Origin: Nocardia rosealba
GTDB taxonomy: Bacteria; Actinomycetota; Actinomycetes; Mycobacteriales; Mycobacteriaceae
Assembly (NCBI RefSeq): GCF_020216065.1
Contig: NZ_JAIWNA010000001.1
Location: 434,001-498,000, forward strand
Reading direction: 5' to 3'
Length of the DNA: 64,000 nt
Position numbers and translations under genes: made by a program. A model generated the notes under the pieces. It did no database searches and was not told where the DNA came from. It worked only from the letters and a program-made list of their open reading frames with translations. Positions 8,146 through 16,581 of the stretch are shown piece by piece (position 1 is the first letter of the stretch; each line of letters begins with the position of its first letter).

Positions 8146-10688
8146 TGTCGCACACGAATTCGGTCACGGCCGCCGTCCCGTTCGACACGCTGGGGCGTGA
8201 GCTCCCGAACGAAGACGGGCGTGACCCGGCGACCCTGCTCGCCGCATTCATCGACCAGGTCGCCGACGACCCCGATGCGCTCGCTGTCGTCGACGGCGAA
8301 CGCGCACTCACCTACGCCGAGGTCGCCGACCGCGCCGAGGAACTGGCGGCGGTGCTGGTGGAACGCAATGCCGGTCCCGAGACCACGGTCGCGGTGTGCC
8401 TGCCCCGTTCCGCCGAACTGGTGGTGGCCGTGCAGGCCGTGATCGCCTCGGGGGCGGCGTTCGTTCTGCTCGATCCCGACGCACCCGCCGACCTGCGGGC
8501 CCGCACCGTTGCACTCGCGGCGCCCACTCTGCTGCTCACCGGGGCCGTTCCCACGTCCGCTGACCCGGGTCTCGATACCGGCTCGGCAACGGATGCTGCT
8601 GTCGAACAGGGTATTTCGGTTCAGGTGCTGCCAGGCGCGGACAACCCTCCCGCTGAAGGTTCCCGTGCTCTTCCGGGTCCGGGTGCCGACAATCCCGCCT
8701 ACCTCGTCGTCGATCCGACGGCCTCGACCGCCGTGGTCATCGGACACCGTGCGGCACAAGCCAATTCGGTATGGCGGTACCGGATGTGCGGCATCGGGTC
8801 AGGCGATTCCGTGCTGTGGCACGCACCGCTGGGCTCCCAGGCCGCGATCGGTGAACTCCTGCTCGCCCTGCAATCGGGCGCGGCGCTCGTACTGCCGGTC
8901 GGCGGCACCCTCGCCGAGGCTATCGCCGAAACCCGGGTGACCACAGCCGCATTCGATCCTGTCCAGCTCGCAGAGCTCACCGAGCTAGCCGACGCCGAGG
9001 AATTACTCGACTCGCTACGCGTGGTACTGGCCCGAGGCGCGACCCTCCCGGCGAGAACCGCCGCGGCCCTGCGCTCCGTGAGTGGCGCCACCCTGTGGCA
9101 GGTGTACGGCAGACCGGAAACCGCGGGCGAGGTCGTCGCCCACGAGGTGACCGGCGCCGACCTCGAAGTGGTGCCGCTCGGATGCGCCGCCGACGACGTG
9201 GAACTGCTCGTTCTCGACGAACACCTCGAGCCCGTCGCCGACGGGGAAGTGGGCGAACTGTACATCTCCGGCGTGCAATTGGCGCGTGGCTACCTCGGCA
9301 GGCAGGCGACCGCCGCCACCTTCCTCGCCAACCCCATCGGACCCGTCGACGACCGCATGTTCGCCACCGGCGACCTGGTGCGCCGCAGGCCGCCGGGGGA
9401 GGGGTGGGCCGCCGAACTCGAATACGTCGGGCGGGTGGACGATCGCGCCGACCGGTACGCGGTCGTCCCGGTACGCGGTGGACTGCCCGGTGAACTTCTG
9501 CTCGACGAGTTCGAAGCCCAGGCCGCCGCAACGCCTTTCGATCCGGCCGTCGTCCACGCGGCGGGTTCCGGTTCGATCATCACCTACGGTGACCTCGACC
9601 GGCGGACCAATCAGCTCGCCCGGCACCTGGCCGCGCTCGGCATCGGGCCGGAATGCCCGGTGCTGGTGGATATTCCGTGCTCGATCGCGCTGGTCGTCGG
9701 TGTGTACGCCGTGCTGAAGGCGGGTGGCGCGGTGGTACCGGTCGAGGCCGGGGTGCTGCCGCCGGTCGTCGGCCCCGCGCTGATCGTCACCGTGGCCGGG
9801 CGCGAACACACTGCGGTGTACGACATTCCGCGTGTGGTCATCGATGACGTGCGGCTGTCGGACTACTCCGACGAACCCATCACGCCCGGTGAGCGGCGAA
9901 CGCCCGTACTCCCGCAGCATCCGGCCTTCGTGCTGTATCCGCGCGGCGCCGGGCAAGGCGTCACCGTGAGCCACGTGGCGGCGGTGCACCGGATCACCGC
10001 CATGCAGAACAGGCACGGGCTCACCGGCCGCGACGTGTATCTGCACCAGGCCACCGAATGGCACGGATATGTGCTGCCGTTGCGGGTGGGCGCCACCGTT
10101 GTCCTCACCGAACCTCCTGATCCGGCGCGATTAGCTGAACTGATCGCCACCTACGGCATCACCGCCGCCGACTTCACTCCGCAGCGGCTCACCGGATTCA
10201 CCGAGCACCTCACCGGCGTCGCCGACGGTGTGCCGACTCTGCGCAGCGCCGTCGTTCTCGGCGCCCCACTCACCGCCGCACAGATCCGCGACTTCGCCGC
10301 CGTCTCCGCCGCGCACCTGCACCACGACTACGGTCGCGCCGAGGCGACCGTCACCCTCACCTACCCCGAAGAGCCACGCGCCGACCTGGGTGAACCCCCG
10401 CCGGTCCGGGTTCGGGAATGGAACCGCCGCGTCTACGTGCTCGATGCGCGACTGCGCCCGACCAGTCCCGGCGTCGCGGGTGAGCTGTACCTGTCGGGCG
10501 CGCAACTGGCCCGCGGCTACCGCGACGACCCAACCGTCACCGCCGAACGCTTCGTCGCCAACCCCTTCGGCATCCCCGGCGAACGCATGTTCCGCACCGG
10601 CGAACGCGCCCGCTGGGAAATCGACGGAACCACCGCCGCTCTGGTCCGCCTCGGCACTACCAACCCCACCAGGAAGGCACTCCCATGA
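8145..10688 (+). CDS. Tandem degenerate adenylation-domain protein (NRPS-associated pseudoenzyme)
   Basis: 847 residues made of two A-domain N-terminal cores (about 20-445 and 447-847) and nothing else: no condensation, carrier or thioesterase domain. In the first core the ATP loop reads DPTASTAVVIGH and in the second YPRGAGQGVTVSH, instead of YTSGSTGxPKGV. The NLYGPTE motif has become VYGRPET and DYGRAEA, and in the second core TGD is TGE. The structural motif GELYxSGxQLARGY is kept in both. Both lack the C-terminal lid with the catalytic NGKxDR lysine. ATP-dependent adenylation is therefore very unlikely. The frame is uninterrupted with normal high-GC codon use, which argues for a retained protein rather than decay. 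It has an AAGGA ribosome site at 8132-8136, a one-base overlap with the NRPS before it and a 4-base overlap with mbtH after it. A scaffolding or MbtH-binding role is only a guess. Confidence 0.85.
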   Translation: MSHTNSVTAAVPFDTLGRELPNEDGRDPATLLAAFIDQVADDPDALAVVDGERALTYAEVADRAEELAAVLVERNAGPETTVAVCLPRSAELVVAVQAVIASGAAFVLLDPDAPADLRARTVALAAPTLLLTGAVPTSADPGLDTGSATDAAVEQGISVQVLPGADNPPAEGSRALPGPGADNPAYLVVDPTASTAVVIGHRAAQANSVWRYRMCGIGSGDSVLWHAPLGSQAAIGELLLALQSGAALVLPVGGTLAEAIAETRVTTAAFDPVQLAELTELADAEELLDSLRVVLARGATLPARTAAALRSVSGATLWQVYGRPETAGEVVAHEVTGADLEVVPLGCAADDVELLVLDEHLEPVADGEVGELYISGVQLARGYLGRQATAATFLANPIGPVDDRMFATGDLVRRRPPGEGWAAELEYVGRVDDRADRYAVVPVRGGLPGELLLDEFEAQAAATPFDPAVVHAAGSGSIITYGDLDRRTNQLARHLAALGIGPECPVLVDIPCSIALVVGVYAVLKAGGAVVPVEAGVLPPVVGPALIVTVAGREHTAVYDIPRVVIDDVRLSDYSDEPITPGERRTPVLPQHPAFVLYPRGAGQGVTVSHVAAVHRITAMQNRHGLTGRDVYLHQATEWHGYVLPLRVGATVVLTEPPDPARLAELIATYGITAADFTPQRLTGFTEHLTGVADGVPTLRSAVVLGAPLTAAQIRDFAAVSAAHLHHDYGRAEATVTLTYPEEPRADLGEPPPVRVREWNRRVYVLDARLRPTSPGVAGELYLSGAQLARGYRDDPTVTAERFVANPFGIPGERMFRTGERARWEIDGTTAALVRLGTTNPTRKALP

Positions 10689-10909
10689 CCAACCCGTTCG
10701 ACGACGACAACGCCCAGTTCTACGTCCTCGTGAACTCCGAAGGCGAACACTCGCTCTGGCCGACCTTCGCCGCCGTCCCCGGCGGCTGGACCGTTGCCTT
10801 CGGCGCCGCCCCCCGCACCTCGTGCCTGCACTACGTCGAATCGCACTGGCTCGACATGCGCCCCAACTCCCTCATCGCCGCCATGGCCAACGACCCCCGC
10901 CCCGAGTAG
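10685..10909 (+). CDS. mbtH: MbtH-like protein
   Basis: A 74-residue protein of the MbtH family, small chaperone-like partners that bind NRPS adenylation domains and are often needed for their solubility and activity. Seen here: NPFDDDN at the start, the NSEGEHSLWP block, VPGGW, and the SHWLDMRP block close to the C-terminus, the family's hallmark tryptophans and spacing. The usual Gln of NxExQ(H/Y)SLWP is replaced by Glu-His. The ATG overlaps the preceding stop (ATGA), with an AGGAAGG ribosome site 8 bases upstream, so it is translated from the same message as the two NRPS-related genes. No second mbtH is seen near the giant NRPS, so this copy may serve both. Confidence 0.95.
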   Translation: MTNPFDDDNAQFYVLVNSEGEHSLWPTFAAVPGGWTVAFGAAPRTSCLHYVESHWLDMRPNSLIAAMANDPRPE

Positions 10910-10941
10910 TTCCGCCACAGTCGGAGCAGGGGTGGGCGGAA
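10910..10941. terminator. Hairpin between convergent genes, candidate bidirectional terminator
   Basis: TTCCGCCAC (10910-10918) can pair with GTGGGCGGAA (10932-10941) with one bulged G, around a 13-base loop. It fills the 36-base gap between the mbtH stop and the stop of the convergent double TetR gene. There is no T-run, as is common in high-GC actinobacteria. Confidence 0.4.
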
Positions 10942-10945
10942 GTGC

Positions 10946-12157
10946 TCAGCCGAGCAGTACCCGGCGCATGAGGAAGCCGACTCGGGCGCGCCCGGCCAGG
11001 GGCGTGTTGCCGAAGGATTGGCCGAGGTCGATGACCATGGCGAAGGCCGCGTGGACGAGGAATCGGGCCTCGGCGGGGGTGAGGGCGGGGCGGACCTCGC
11101 GGACGAGGCGGGCCCATTCCTGGACGCTGAGACGCTGGATATTGCGCAGGACCGCGCGTTCTTCGGCGGGGACGTGGCCGAATTCGGCGTAGTAGACCAC
11201 CGCGAGGGCGCGTTCGTCGAAGGTGTCGGCGACGAACTGGTCGATCAGTACATCGAGGGCGGCGGCACTGTGCGGGGTGCTCGCGACGGCGGGACCGATG
11301 GCGCCGGACACCCGGTCGGCGGCGCGGCGGAACGCGGCGGCGAGAATGTCGCTCTTCCCACGGTAGAAGCGGTAGACCGCCGAGGCGGCGGAAAGTCCGG
11401 CGGCGGAGGCGATGTCCTCCACACTCACGTTCGGGTAGCCACGTTCGTGGAACAGCTCGACCGCTTTGCGCAGCAGCAGTTCGTGTTTGAACGATGCGGG
11501 AATCTGCGCTCGCACCGACTGCTCGGAAACCGTTGCGGCAGGCGGAAGTTCACACTCGAGCAACGACATGCACGCCGAGCCGAGCAGCTTGTGCACCGCC
11601 CGCGCGGGGAGGGCGGCGTGGTGGTCGGCGAGGCTGGTGACCACGCCGAACATGGCCGTGGACACCAGCCGCAACTCCTCGGCACTCAGTTCCGGACGCA
11701 CGACGGCGAGTTCACGGTCGAACCCGGCGAGTACGGAACTCTGCTGCCGATCGAGAACCGCCCGGTCGGCGGGCTCGAGGTAGCGACCCTCCCAGCGCAC
11801 CAACGTGACGGTCGCCCGGTTCTCGAGGGTGGCGCCGATGAGCCCGGCGAGCCTGTGCCGCAACCGTTCCGGCGCCGACCGGACCTCGGCGGGTACCTCG
11901 ACGGCCGTGGTGAAAGCCTCGCCGACCCGAAGCAATTCCTCCCGGAACAACGCGTACTTGCTTGGGTAGTGCCGGTACAGCGCGGCCGAACTGATGCCGA
12001 GCGCGGCCGCGATGTCCTCCATGCTCACCCCGTGATACCCGGCGGCCCCGAACGCCGCCGCCGAGGTGGCCGCGATCTGCGCACGCCGATTCTTCGGCCT
12101 GCGCCGCACACCATCGACTACCGACCCACGTGCCCCACGAGACTCGCCGACATTCAT
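10946..12157 (-). CDS. Double-domain TetR family transcriptional regulator
   Basis: 403 residues, about twice the usual TetR length, built as two TetR units in one chain. The first DNA-binding domain is at about 26-75 (AALGISSAALYRHYPSKYALF) and the second at about 226-276 (AAGLSAASAVYRFYRGKSDIL), each followed by its own helical ligand/dimer region. Such a chain could act as a pseudo-dimer or bridge two operators. It is the last gene of the - strand catabolic run, 12 bases after aacS, so a role in controlling that pathway is likely but not shown. A TACACT hexamer (complement of 12164-12169) lies 6 bases upstream of the ATG, suggesting an additional leaderless promoter; no good ribosome site is visible. 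Confidence 0.9.
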   Translation of the reverse strand: MNVGESRGARGSVVDGVRRRPKNRRAQIAATSAAAFGAAGYHGVSMEDIAAALGISSAALYRHYPSKYALFREELLRVGEAFTTAVEVPAEVRSAPERLRHRLAGLIGATLENRATVTLVRWEGRYLEPADRAVLDRQQSSVLAGFDRELAVVRPELSAEELRLVSTAMFGVVTSLADHHAALPARAVHKLLGSACMSLLECELPPAATVSEQSVRAQIPASFKHELLLRKAVELFHERGYPNVSVEDIASAAGLSAASAVYRFYRGKSDILAAAFRRAADRVSGAIGPAVASTPHSAAALDVLIDQFVADTFDERALAVVYYAEFGHVPAEERAVLRNIQRLSVQEWARLVREVRPALTPAEARFLVHAAFAMVIDLGQSFGNTPLAGRARVGFLMRRVLLG

Positions 12158-12163
12158 ACCCGA

Positions 12164-12169
12164 AGTGTA
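12164..12169 (-). promoter_or_regulatory. Candidate -10 hexamer for leaderless transcription of the double TetR gene
   Basis: TACACT on the - strand fits TANNNT and lies 6 bases before the ATG at 12157, the same spacing as before cobM at 27793. No convincing -35 is seen. Confidence 0.35.
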
Positions 12170-14113
12170 TTAAACGGTGTCGGAGGGCGTGATCCGGGCA
12201 TACCAGTCGAGCAGCGCCGGGTCGTCGACCGCGCTGCGCTCCACGACGCGAGCCGGGTCGGCGCCCTGGAAGAGCTTCTTGATGGGCACTTCGAGCTTCT
12301 TGCCGGTGCGGGTGTGCGGAATGCCCGGCGCCTCGCGGATCTCGTCGGGCACGTGCCGGGGCGAGACTTCGCTCCGGATGGCGGCATTGATCCGGGTTTT
12401 CAGGTCGTCGGTGAGTTCGGCGCCGGGCGCGAGCACGACGAACAGCGGCATCCAGTAGCCGCCGTCGGGCTGTTCGGCGCCGATCACCAAGGCCTCGGCG
12501 ATCTCCGGGAACTGCTCGACCACCTGGTAGATGTCGGCGCTGCCCATGCGGATTCCGTGCCGGTTGAGAGTGGAGTCGGAGCGTCCGTGCACCACCACGC
12601 TGCCGTGTTCGGTGAGCGTGATCCAGTCGCCGTGGCGCCACACGCCGGGGTAGGTGTCGAAATAGGCGTCGCGGTAACGCCTTCCGTCCTCGTCGCGCCA
12701 GAAATGGACCGGCATCGACGGCATCGGCTCGGTCACCACGAGCTCACCGACCTCGCCGCGCACCGGCTTGCCCTGTTCGTCGAACGCGTCGAGAGCCACC
12801 CCGAGATACGGTGCCGACAGCTCACCCGGCCACACCGGTACGGTCGGCGCACCACCCGCGAAGGCCGACACCACATCCGTGCCACCGCTGATCGAACTCA
12901 CCTGCACACGCGGGCCGACGTTCTCGCTCAGCCACAGCGCGCTCGTCTCCGGCAGCGCCGAGCCCGTGATGCCGACGGTGCGCAGGGCGGACAGGTCGTG
13001 ATCGGTGCGCGGCACGGCACCGGCCTTGATGCAGCCGAGCACATACCCGGGGCTGGTGCCGAACACGGTGGCACCGACCTGGGCGGCGATGCGCCACAGC
13101 GCATCCGGGCCGCCCGCGGTCGGACTTCCGTCGTAGGTGACGATGGTCGCGCCTGCCAGCAACCCGGCGACCTGGAAGTTCCACATCATCCAGCTCGGGC
13201 TGGTGTACCAGAAGAAGACATCATCGGTACCGATATCGGATTGCAGCGCAACCGCTTTGAGGTGTTCGAGCAGCACACCGCCGTGGCCGTGGACGATGCC
13301 CTTGGGCAGTCCGGTTGTGCCGGAGGAGAACACGATCCACAGCGGATGATCGAAATCGACCGGGGTGGTTTCGATGATGCCGAAATTCTCGTCGGTGACC
13401 GTGTCGGCCCAGGCCAGTGCGTCGGGCACCGCGAGGCCGAGCTGAGGCACGACGACGGTCGCGCGTAGACCGGGCAGCCCTTCTTTCAGCGCGGCGATAT
13501 CGGCTCGCTTGTCGTGGTCCTTGCCGCCGAAACGGTAGCCGTCGGCGGTGACGAGCACCGCCGGGTCGAGCTGTCCGAGCCGGTCGAGCGCCGCCTTGGC
13601 GGAGTAGTCCTGTCCGCAGGCGCTCCACACCGCGCCGATGCTCGCGGTCGCGAGGAAGGCGACGACCGCCTCCGGGATGTTGGGCAGATAACCCACCACC
13701 CGGTCACCCGCCTCGACCCCCTGTTCCCGCAGCGCGCGGGCGAAAACGGTGACCTGCTCGATGAGGTCGGACCACAGGATCTCGCGCGGTTCGGCGTCCT
13801 CGTGCAGGGCGATGATCGCGGGCCTGCCGAACTGGGCCATCCGGATGATCTGGTCGACGTAGTTCAACCGGGTGCCCGGGAACCACTGTGCCCCCGGCAT
13901 TTCCCGGGAACCGAGGACCTCGCCCGCGGTCTCACCGAGTTCGAAGTAGTCCCACAGCGCCTGCCAGAACCCCTCGAGGTCGTCGACCGACCACTGCCAC
14001 AGGGCCCGGTAGTCCGGATAGGAGACGCCGGTGCGGGCGGTGACGAACGCGGCGAAATCGGTGATCCGGGCAGCCGCGATGTCGTCGTCGGTCGGTACCC
14101 ATTGTGGTTGCAC
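12170..14113 (-). CDS. aacS: Acetoacetyl-CoA synthetase
   Basis: Acyl-activating enzyme expected to convert acetoacetate, ATP and CoA to acetoacetyl-CoA in the cytosol. 647 residues, the usual AacS length. It shows the ATP loop FSSGTTGLPKGIVHGHGG, the AacS-like N-terminal ALWDYFELG region, WMMWNFQVAGLL in the acyl pocket, HGRSDSTLNRHGIRMGSADIY and the C-terminal catalytic lysine block TRTGKKLEVPIKK. I chose the GTG at 14113 because a GAGGAGG ribosome site (14123-14129) stands about 9 bases upstream and the protein then begins at the normal family position; a longer open frame to 14221 has no ribosome site. In M. tuberculosis the corresponding cluster carries the CoA-transferase scoAB; here a synthetase seems to do the equivalent job of recovering acetoacetate from HMG-CoA cleavage. 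Confidence 0.93.
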   Translation of the reverse strand: MQPQWVPTDDDIAAARITDFAAFVTARTGVSYPDYRALWQWSVDDLEGFWQALWDYFELGETAGEVLGSREMPGAQWFPGTRLNYVDQIIRMAQFGRPAIIALHEDAEPREILWSDLIEQVTVFARALREQGVEAGDRVVGYLPNIPEAVVAFLATASIGAVWSACGQDYSAKAALDRLGQLDPAVLVTADGYRFGGKDHDKRADIAALKEGLPGLRATVVVPQLGLAVPDALAWADTVTDENFGIIETTPVDFDHPLWIVFSSGTTGLPKGIVHGHGGVLLEHLKAVALQSDIGTDDVFFWYTSPSWMMWNFQVAGLLAGATIVTYDGSPTAGGPDALWRIAAQVGATVFGTSPGYVLGCIKAGAVPRTDHDLSALRTVGITGSALPETSALWLSENVGPRVQVSSISGGTDVVSAFAGGAPTVPVWPGELSAPYLGVALDAFDEQGKPVRGEVGELVVTEPMPSMPVHFWRDEDGRRYRDAYFDTYPGVWRHGDWITLTEHGSVVVHGRSDSTLNRHGIRMGSADIYQVVEQFPEIAEALVIGAEQPDGGYWMPLFVVLAPGAELTDDLKTRINAAIRSEVSPRHVPDEIREAPGIPHTRTGKKLEVPIKKLFQGADPARVVERSAVDDPALLDWYARITPSDTV

Positions 14114-14132
14114 TGGCGTGGTCCTCCTCGGT

Positions 14133-14948
14133 TCAGGACAGGTCGGCGCGGCGCACGATCTGCTCGGCATGACGCAATACCGGTGCGTCCACCATGCGCC
14201 CTTCGAAGGCGAATACGCCACGGTGGTTCGGTACTTCGGCGAGAACCCGCCGCGCCCAGTCGGTTTCGGCCTCGGAAGGCGCGTACCCGGCGCGGATCAC
14301 CGGAACCTGACTCGGGTGGATGGCCACCTTGCCGTCGAAACCGACCGCGACCGCGTCGAGTGTCTCCGCCGCAAGGCCGTCCAGATCCTTGATGTTCAGA
14401 TACACCGAATCCAGCGCGAACCGGCCGAACGCCTTGGCGGCGAGCAAGCTGGTGGAACGCACGTGCCGGGCGACGTCGCGGTAGCTGCCGTCGGCGTGCC
14501 TGCTGGCATTGCCGCCGAGCCCGGCGATCAGGTCCTCCGCACCCCACATCACCCCGATGGCGTTGTCCACCTGCACCGTTTCGGCGACGCGCACCGCGCC
14601 CAGCGGTGATTCGACCAGCACGATGACCTCGCACTGGGCGAGGTTGCGCACCTGCTCGGCGGACTCGCACTTGGGCAGCATCACCCGCCGGTAGTCGGTC
14701 TTGGCGAGCACGGCCAGGTCGTCGATGTGGTCGTCGGTGCCCGCCGCGTTCACGCGGATCACGGTGTGCTGCGGATCCAGTGGGGTGTCGAGCAGCGCCT
14801 GCCGGGCCGCGGCCTTGTCGGCGGGGGCCACGCCGTCCTCGAGGTCGAGGATCACCACGTCGGCGGCCGCGGCGGCTTTGGCGAAGCGTTCGGGACGGTC
14901 GGCGGGGCAGAACAGCCAGGCCGGGCCCGTCGGCTGCCAGGCGCTCAT
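14133..14948 (-). CDS. citE: CitE-like beta-hydroxyacyl-CoA lyase (HMG-CoA / citramalyl-CoA lyase type)
   Basis: HpcH/HpaI-CitE family aldolase-type lyase of 271 residues. Visible motifs: FCPADRPERFAKA near the N-terminus, VVILDLEDGV, the Mg-binding Glu in VLVESPLGA and Asp in MWGAEDLIAGLGG, and GFDGKVAIHPSQV near the C-terminus. No citrate lyase alpha or gamma genes are present. The M. tuberculosis homologue in the same gene context (Rv2498c) has been described as a stereospecific lyase for (R)-HMG-CoA and (S)-citramalyl-CoA, linking leucine breakdown and itaconate disposal, so the same role is inferred here. It overlaps the hydratase gene by 4 bases and is followed after 19 bases by aacS, which would use the acetoacetate released. 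Confidence 0.88.
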   Translation of the reverse strand: MSAWQPTGPAWLFCPADRPERFAKAAAAADVVILDLEDGVAPADKAAARQALLDTPLDPQHTVIRVNAAGTDDHIDDLAVLAKTDYRRVMLPKCESAEQVRNLAQCEVIVLVESPLGAVRVAETVQVDNAIGVMWGAEDLIAGLGGNASRHADGSYRDVARHVRSTSLLAAKAFGRFALDSVYLNIKDLDGLAAETLDAVAVGFDGKVAIHPSQVPVIRAGYAPSEAETDWARRVLAEVPNHRGVFAFEGRMVDAPVLRHAEQIVRRADLS

Positions 14949-15424
14949 GTGGTCGGCGCCTTGCGTACCAGGGTCTGCCGGACCGCGGTCGCCACCACCA
15001 CGCCGTTCTGGTTGCGCGCGGTGTGCGTCAGGCTCACGATGCCCTCGCCCGGACGGCTCTTGGACTCGCGTTTGCCGGTGACCAGGGTTTCGGCGTACAT
15101 GGTGTCGCCGTGGAACAGCGGGGCGGGCACGGTCATCTCGGAGAAGCCGAGGTTGGCGACCAGGGTGCCCTGGGTGAGCTGGGCCACCGAGAGCCCCACC
15201 AGCGTCGACAGCGTGAACATCGAGTTCACCAGCCGCTGGTTGAACGGTGGCTGGGCGTCGGCGAACGCCGCGTCAAGGTGCAGGGCCTGGGTGTTCATGG
15301 TGAGGGTGGTGAACAGGACGTTGTCGGCCTCGGTGATGGTGCGGCCGGGCCGGTGCTCGTAGATCGTGCCGATCTCGAACTCCTCGAACCACAGGCCGCG
15401 CTGCACCACGCGCTTCTCGGTCAC
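14945..15424 (-). CDS. MaoC-like enoyl-CoA hydratase
   Basis: 159-residue single hot-dog domain of the MaoC / (R)-specific enoyl-CoA hydratase family. Within the leucine operon it is expected to hydrate 3-methylglutaconyl-CoA (and possibly itaconyl-CoA, as proposed for Rv2499c of M. tuberculosis) to the substrate of the adjacent lyase. The motif NTQALHLD (about 44-51) stands where most members have GDxNPLHxD; the His is kept, but the position of the catalytic Asp appears to be Asn44. The C-terminal VSLTHTARNQNGVVVATAVRQTLVRK strand region is typical. It overlaps fadE19 and citE by 4 bases each, so it is translated with them. Confidence 0.88.
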   Translation of the reverse strand: MTEKRVVQRGLWFEEFEIGTIYEHRPGRTITEADNVLFTTLTMNTQALHLDAAFADAQPPFNQRLVNSMFTLSTLVGLSVAQLTQGTLVANLGFSEMTVPAPLFHGDTMYAETLVTGKRESKSRPGEGIVSLTHTARNQNGVVVATAVRQTLVRKAPTT

Positions 15425-16581
15425 AGTCCCAGCTCCCGTGCGATCAGCATCAGCTGCACCTCCGTTGTGCCCTCACCGATTTCCAGGATCTTGCTGTCAC
15501 GGTAGTGCCTGGAGACGAGGTATTCGTTCATGAAGCCGTTGCCACCGAAGATCTGGGTGGCGTCGCGGGCGTTGTCCATGGCCGCCTCACTGGCGACCAT
15601 CTTCGCGATCGAGGCCTGCTTCTTGAACGGCTTGCCCGCCAGCATGAGGGCGGCCGCGTCGTAGTAGGCGGTGCGCGCGGTGTGGGCGCGGGCCTCCATC
15701 CTGGCGATCTTGAACGCGATGGCCTGGTTGCGGCCGATGGCCTGGCCGAACGCCTGTCGCTCGCCCGCGTACCGCACGCTCTCGTCCACACAACCCTGTG
15801 CCGCACCCACCGCGAGCGCGGCGATGGCGATGCGGCCCTCGTCGAGAATGCGCAGGAAGTTGGCGTAACCGCGACCGCGCTCACCGAGCAGGTTCTCCCG
15901 CGGCACCCGCACATCGGTGAAGCTCAGCGGATGGGTGTCGGAGGCATTCCAGCCGACCTTGTTGTAGGCGGGCTCGGCCACGAAACCCGGCGTCGTGGTC
16001 GGCACCAGGATCGTGGAGATCTCCTTCTTGCCGCCATTGTTGCCGGTCACCGCGGTGACGGTGACCAGGCGGGTGATGTCGGTGCCCGAGTTGGTGATGA
16101 ACTGCTTGCTGCCGTTGATGATCCAGCTGTCACCGTCCTCGACCGCCGTGGTCCTGGTACCACCCGCATCGCTGCCGGCGTCGGGCTCGGTGAGGCCGAA
16201 ACCGGCGAGTGCCTGCCCGCTGGTGAGCTGGGGCAACCACTCCGCGCGCTGGTCGTCGTTGCCGAACCGGTAGATCGGCATGGCGCCGAGGGAGACACCG
16301 GCCTCGAGGGTGATGGCCACGCTCTGGTCGACCTTGCCGAGTTCCTCGAGCGCGAGACACAGGGCGAAGTAGTCGCCACCCATGCCGCCGAACTCCTCGG
16401 GGAACGGCAGGCCGAACAGGCCCATGTCGGCCATGCCTGCCACGACCTCGTACGGGAAGCTGTGCTCGGCATCGTGTTTCGCCGACACCGGGGCGACGAC
16501 CTGCTGGGCGAAGTCGCGCACGGTGAGGGCGAGCTGACGGTATTCCTCCGGCAGGGAACCGGTGGACAGGTAGTCGGTCAT
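15421..16581 (-). CDS. fadE19: Acyl-CoA dehydrogenase (FadE19-like, branched-chain)
   Basis: 386-residue FAD-dependent acyl-CoA dehydrogenase, the normal family length. Seen: [13 protein letters not shown] flavin/substrate motif, the [13 protein letters not shown] strand, [33 protein letters not shown] and a C-terminal [20 protein letters not shown], which places a Glu at the canonical catalytic-base position used by short-chain and branched-chain enzymes rather than the helix-G position of isovaleryl-CoA dehydrogenase. In this operon the natural reaction is isovaleryl-CoA to 3-methylcrotonyl-CoA, or a similar branched substrate; electrons would pass to ETF. It overlaps accA1 and the hydratase gene by 4 bases each. 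Confidence 0.92.
   Translation of the reverse strand: MTDYLSTGSLPEEYRQLALTVRDFAQQVVAPVSAKHDAEHSFPYEVVAGMADMGLFGLPFPEEFGGMGGDYFALCLALEELGKVDQSVAITLEAGVSLGAMPIYRFGNDDQRAEWLPQLTSGQALAGFGLTEPDAGSDAGGTRTTAVEDGDSWIINGSKQFITNSGTDITRLVTVTAVTGNNGGKKEISTILVPTTTPGFVAEPAYNKVGWNASDTHPLSFTDVRVPRENLLGERGRGYANFLRILDEGRIAIAALAVGAAQGCVDESVRYAGERQAFGQAIGRNQAIAFKIARMEARAHTARTAYYDAAALMLAGKPFKKQASIAKMVASEAAMDNARDATQIFGGNGFMNEYLVSRHYRDSKILEIGEGTTEVQLMLIARELGL

Noticed and set aside
11018..13468. 816-codon + strand frame across the double TetR and aacS genes
   Set aside because: Shadow of the two real - strand genes; its translation is Arg/Gly/His-rich with no recognisable domain.
14114..14221. Longer N-terminus for acetoacetyl-CoA synthetase
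   Set aside because: The extra residues are unlike the family, no ribosome site precedes them, and a good GAGGAGG site supports GTG 14113.
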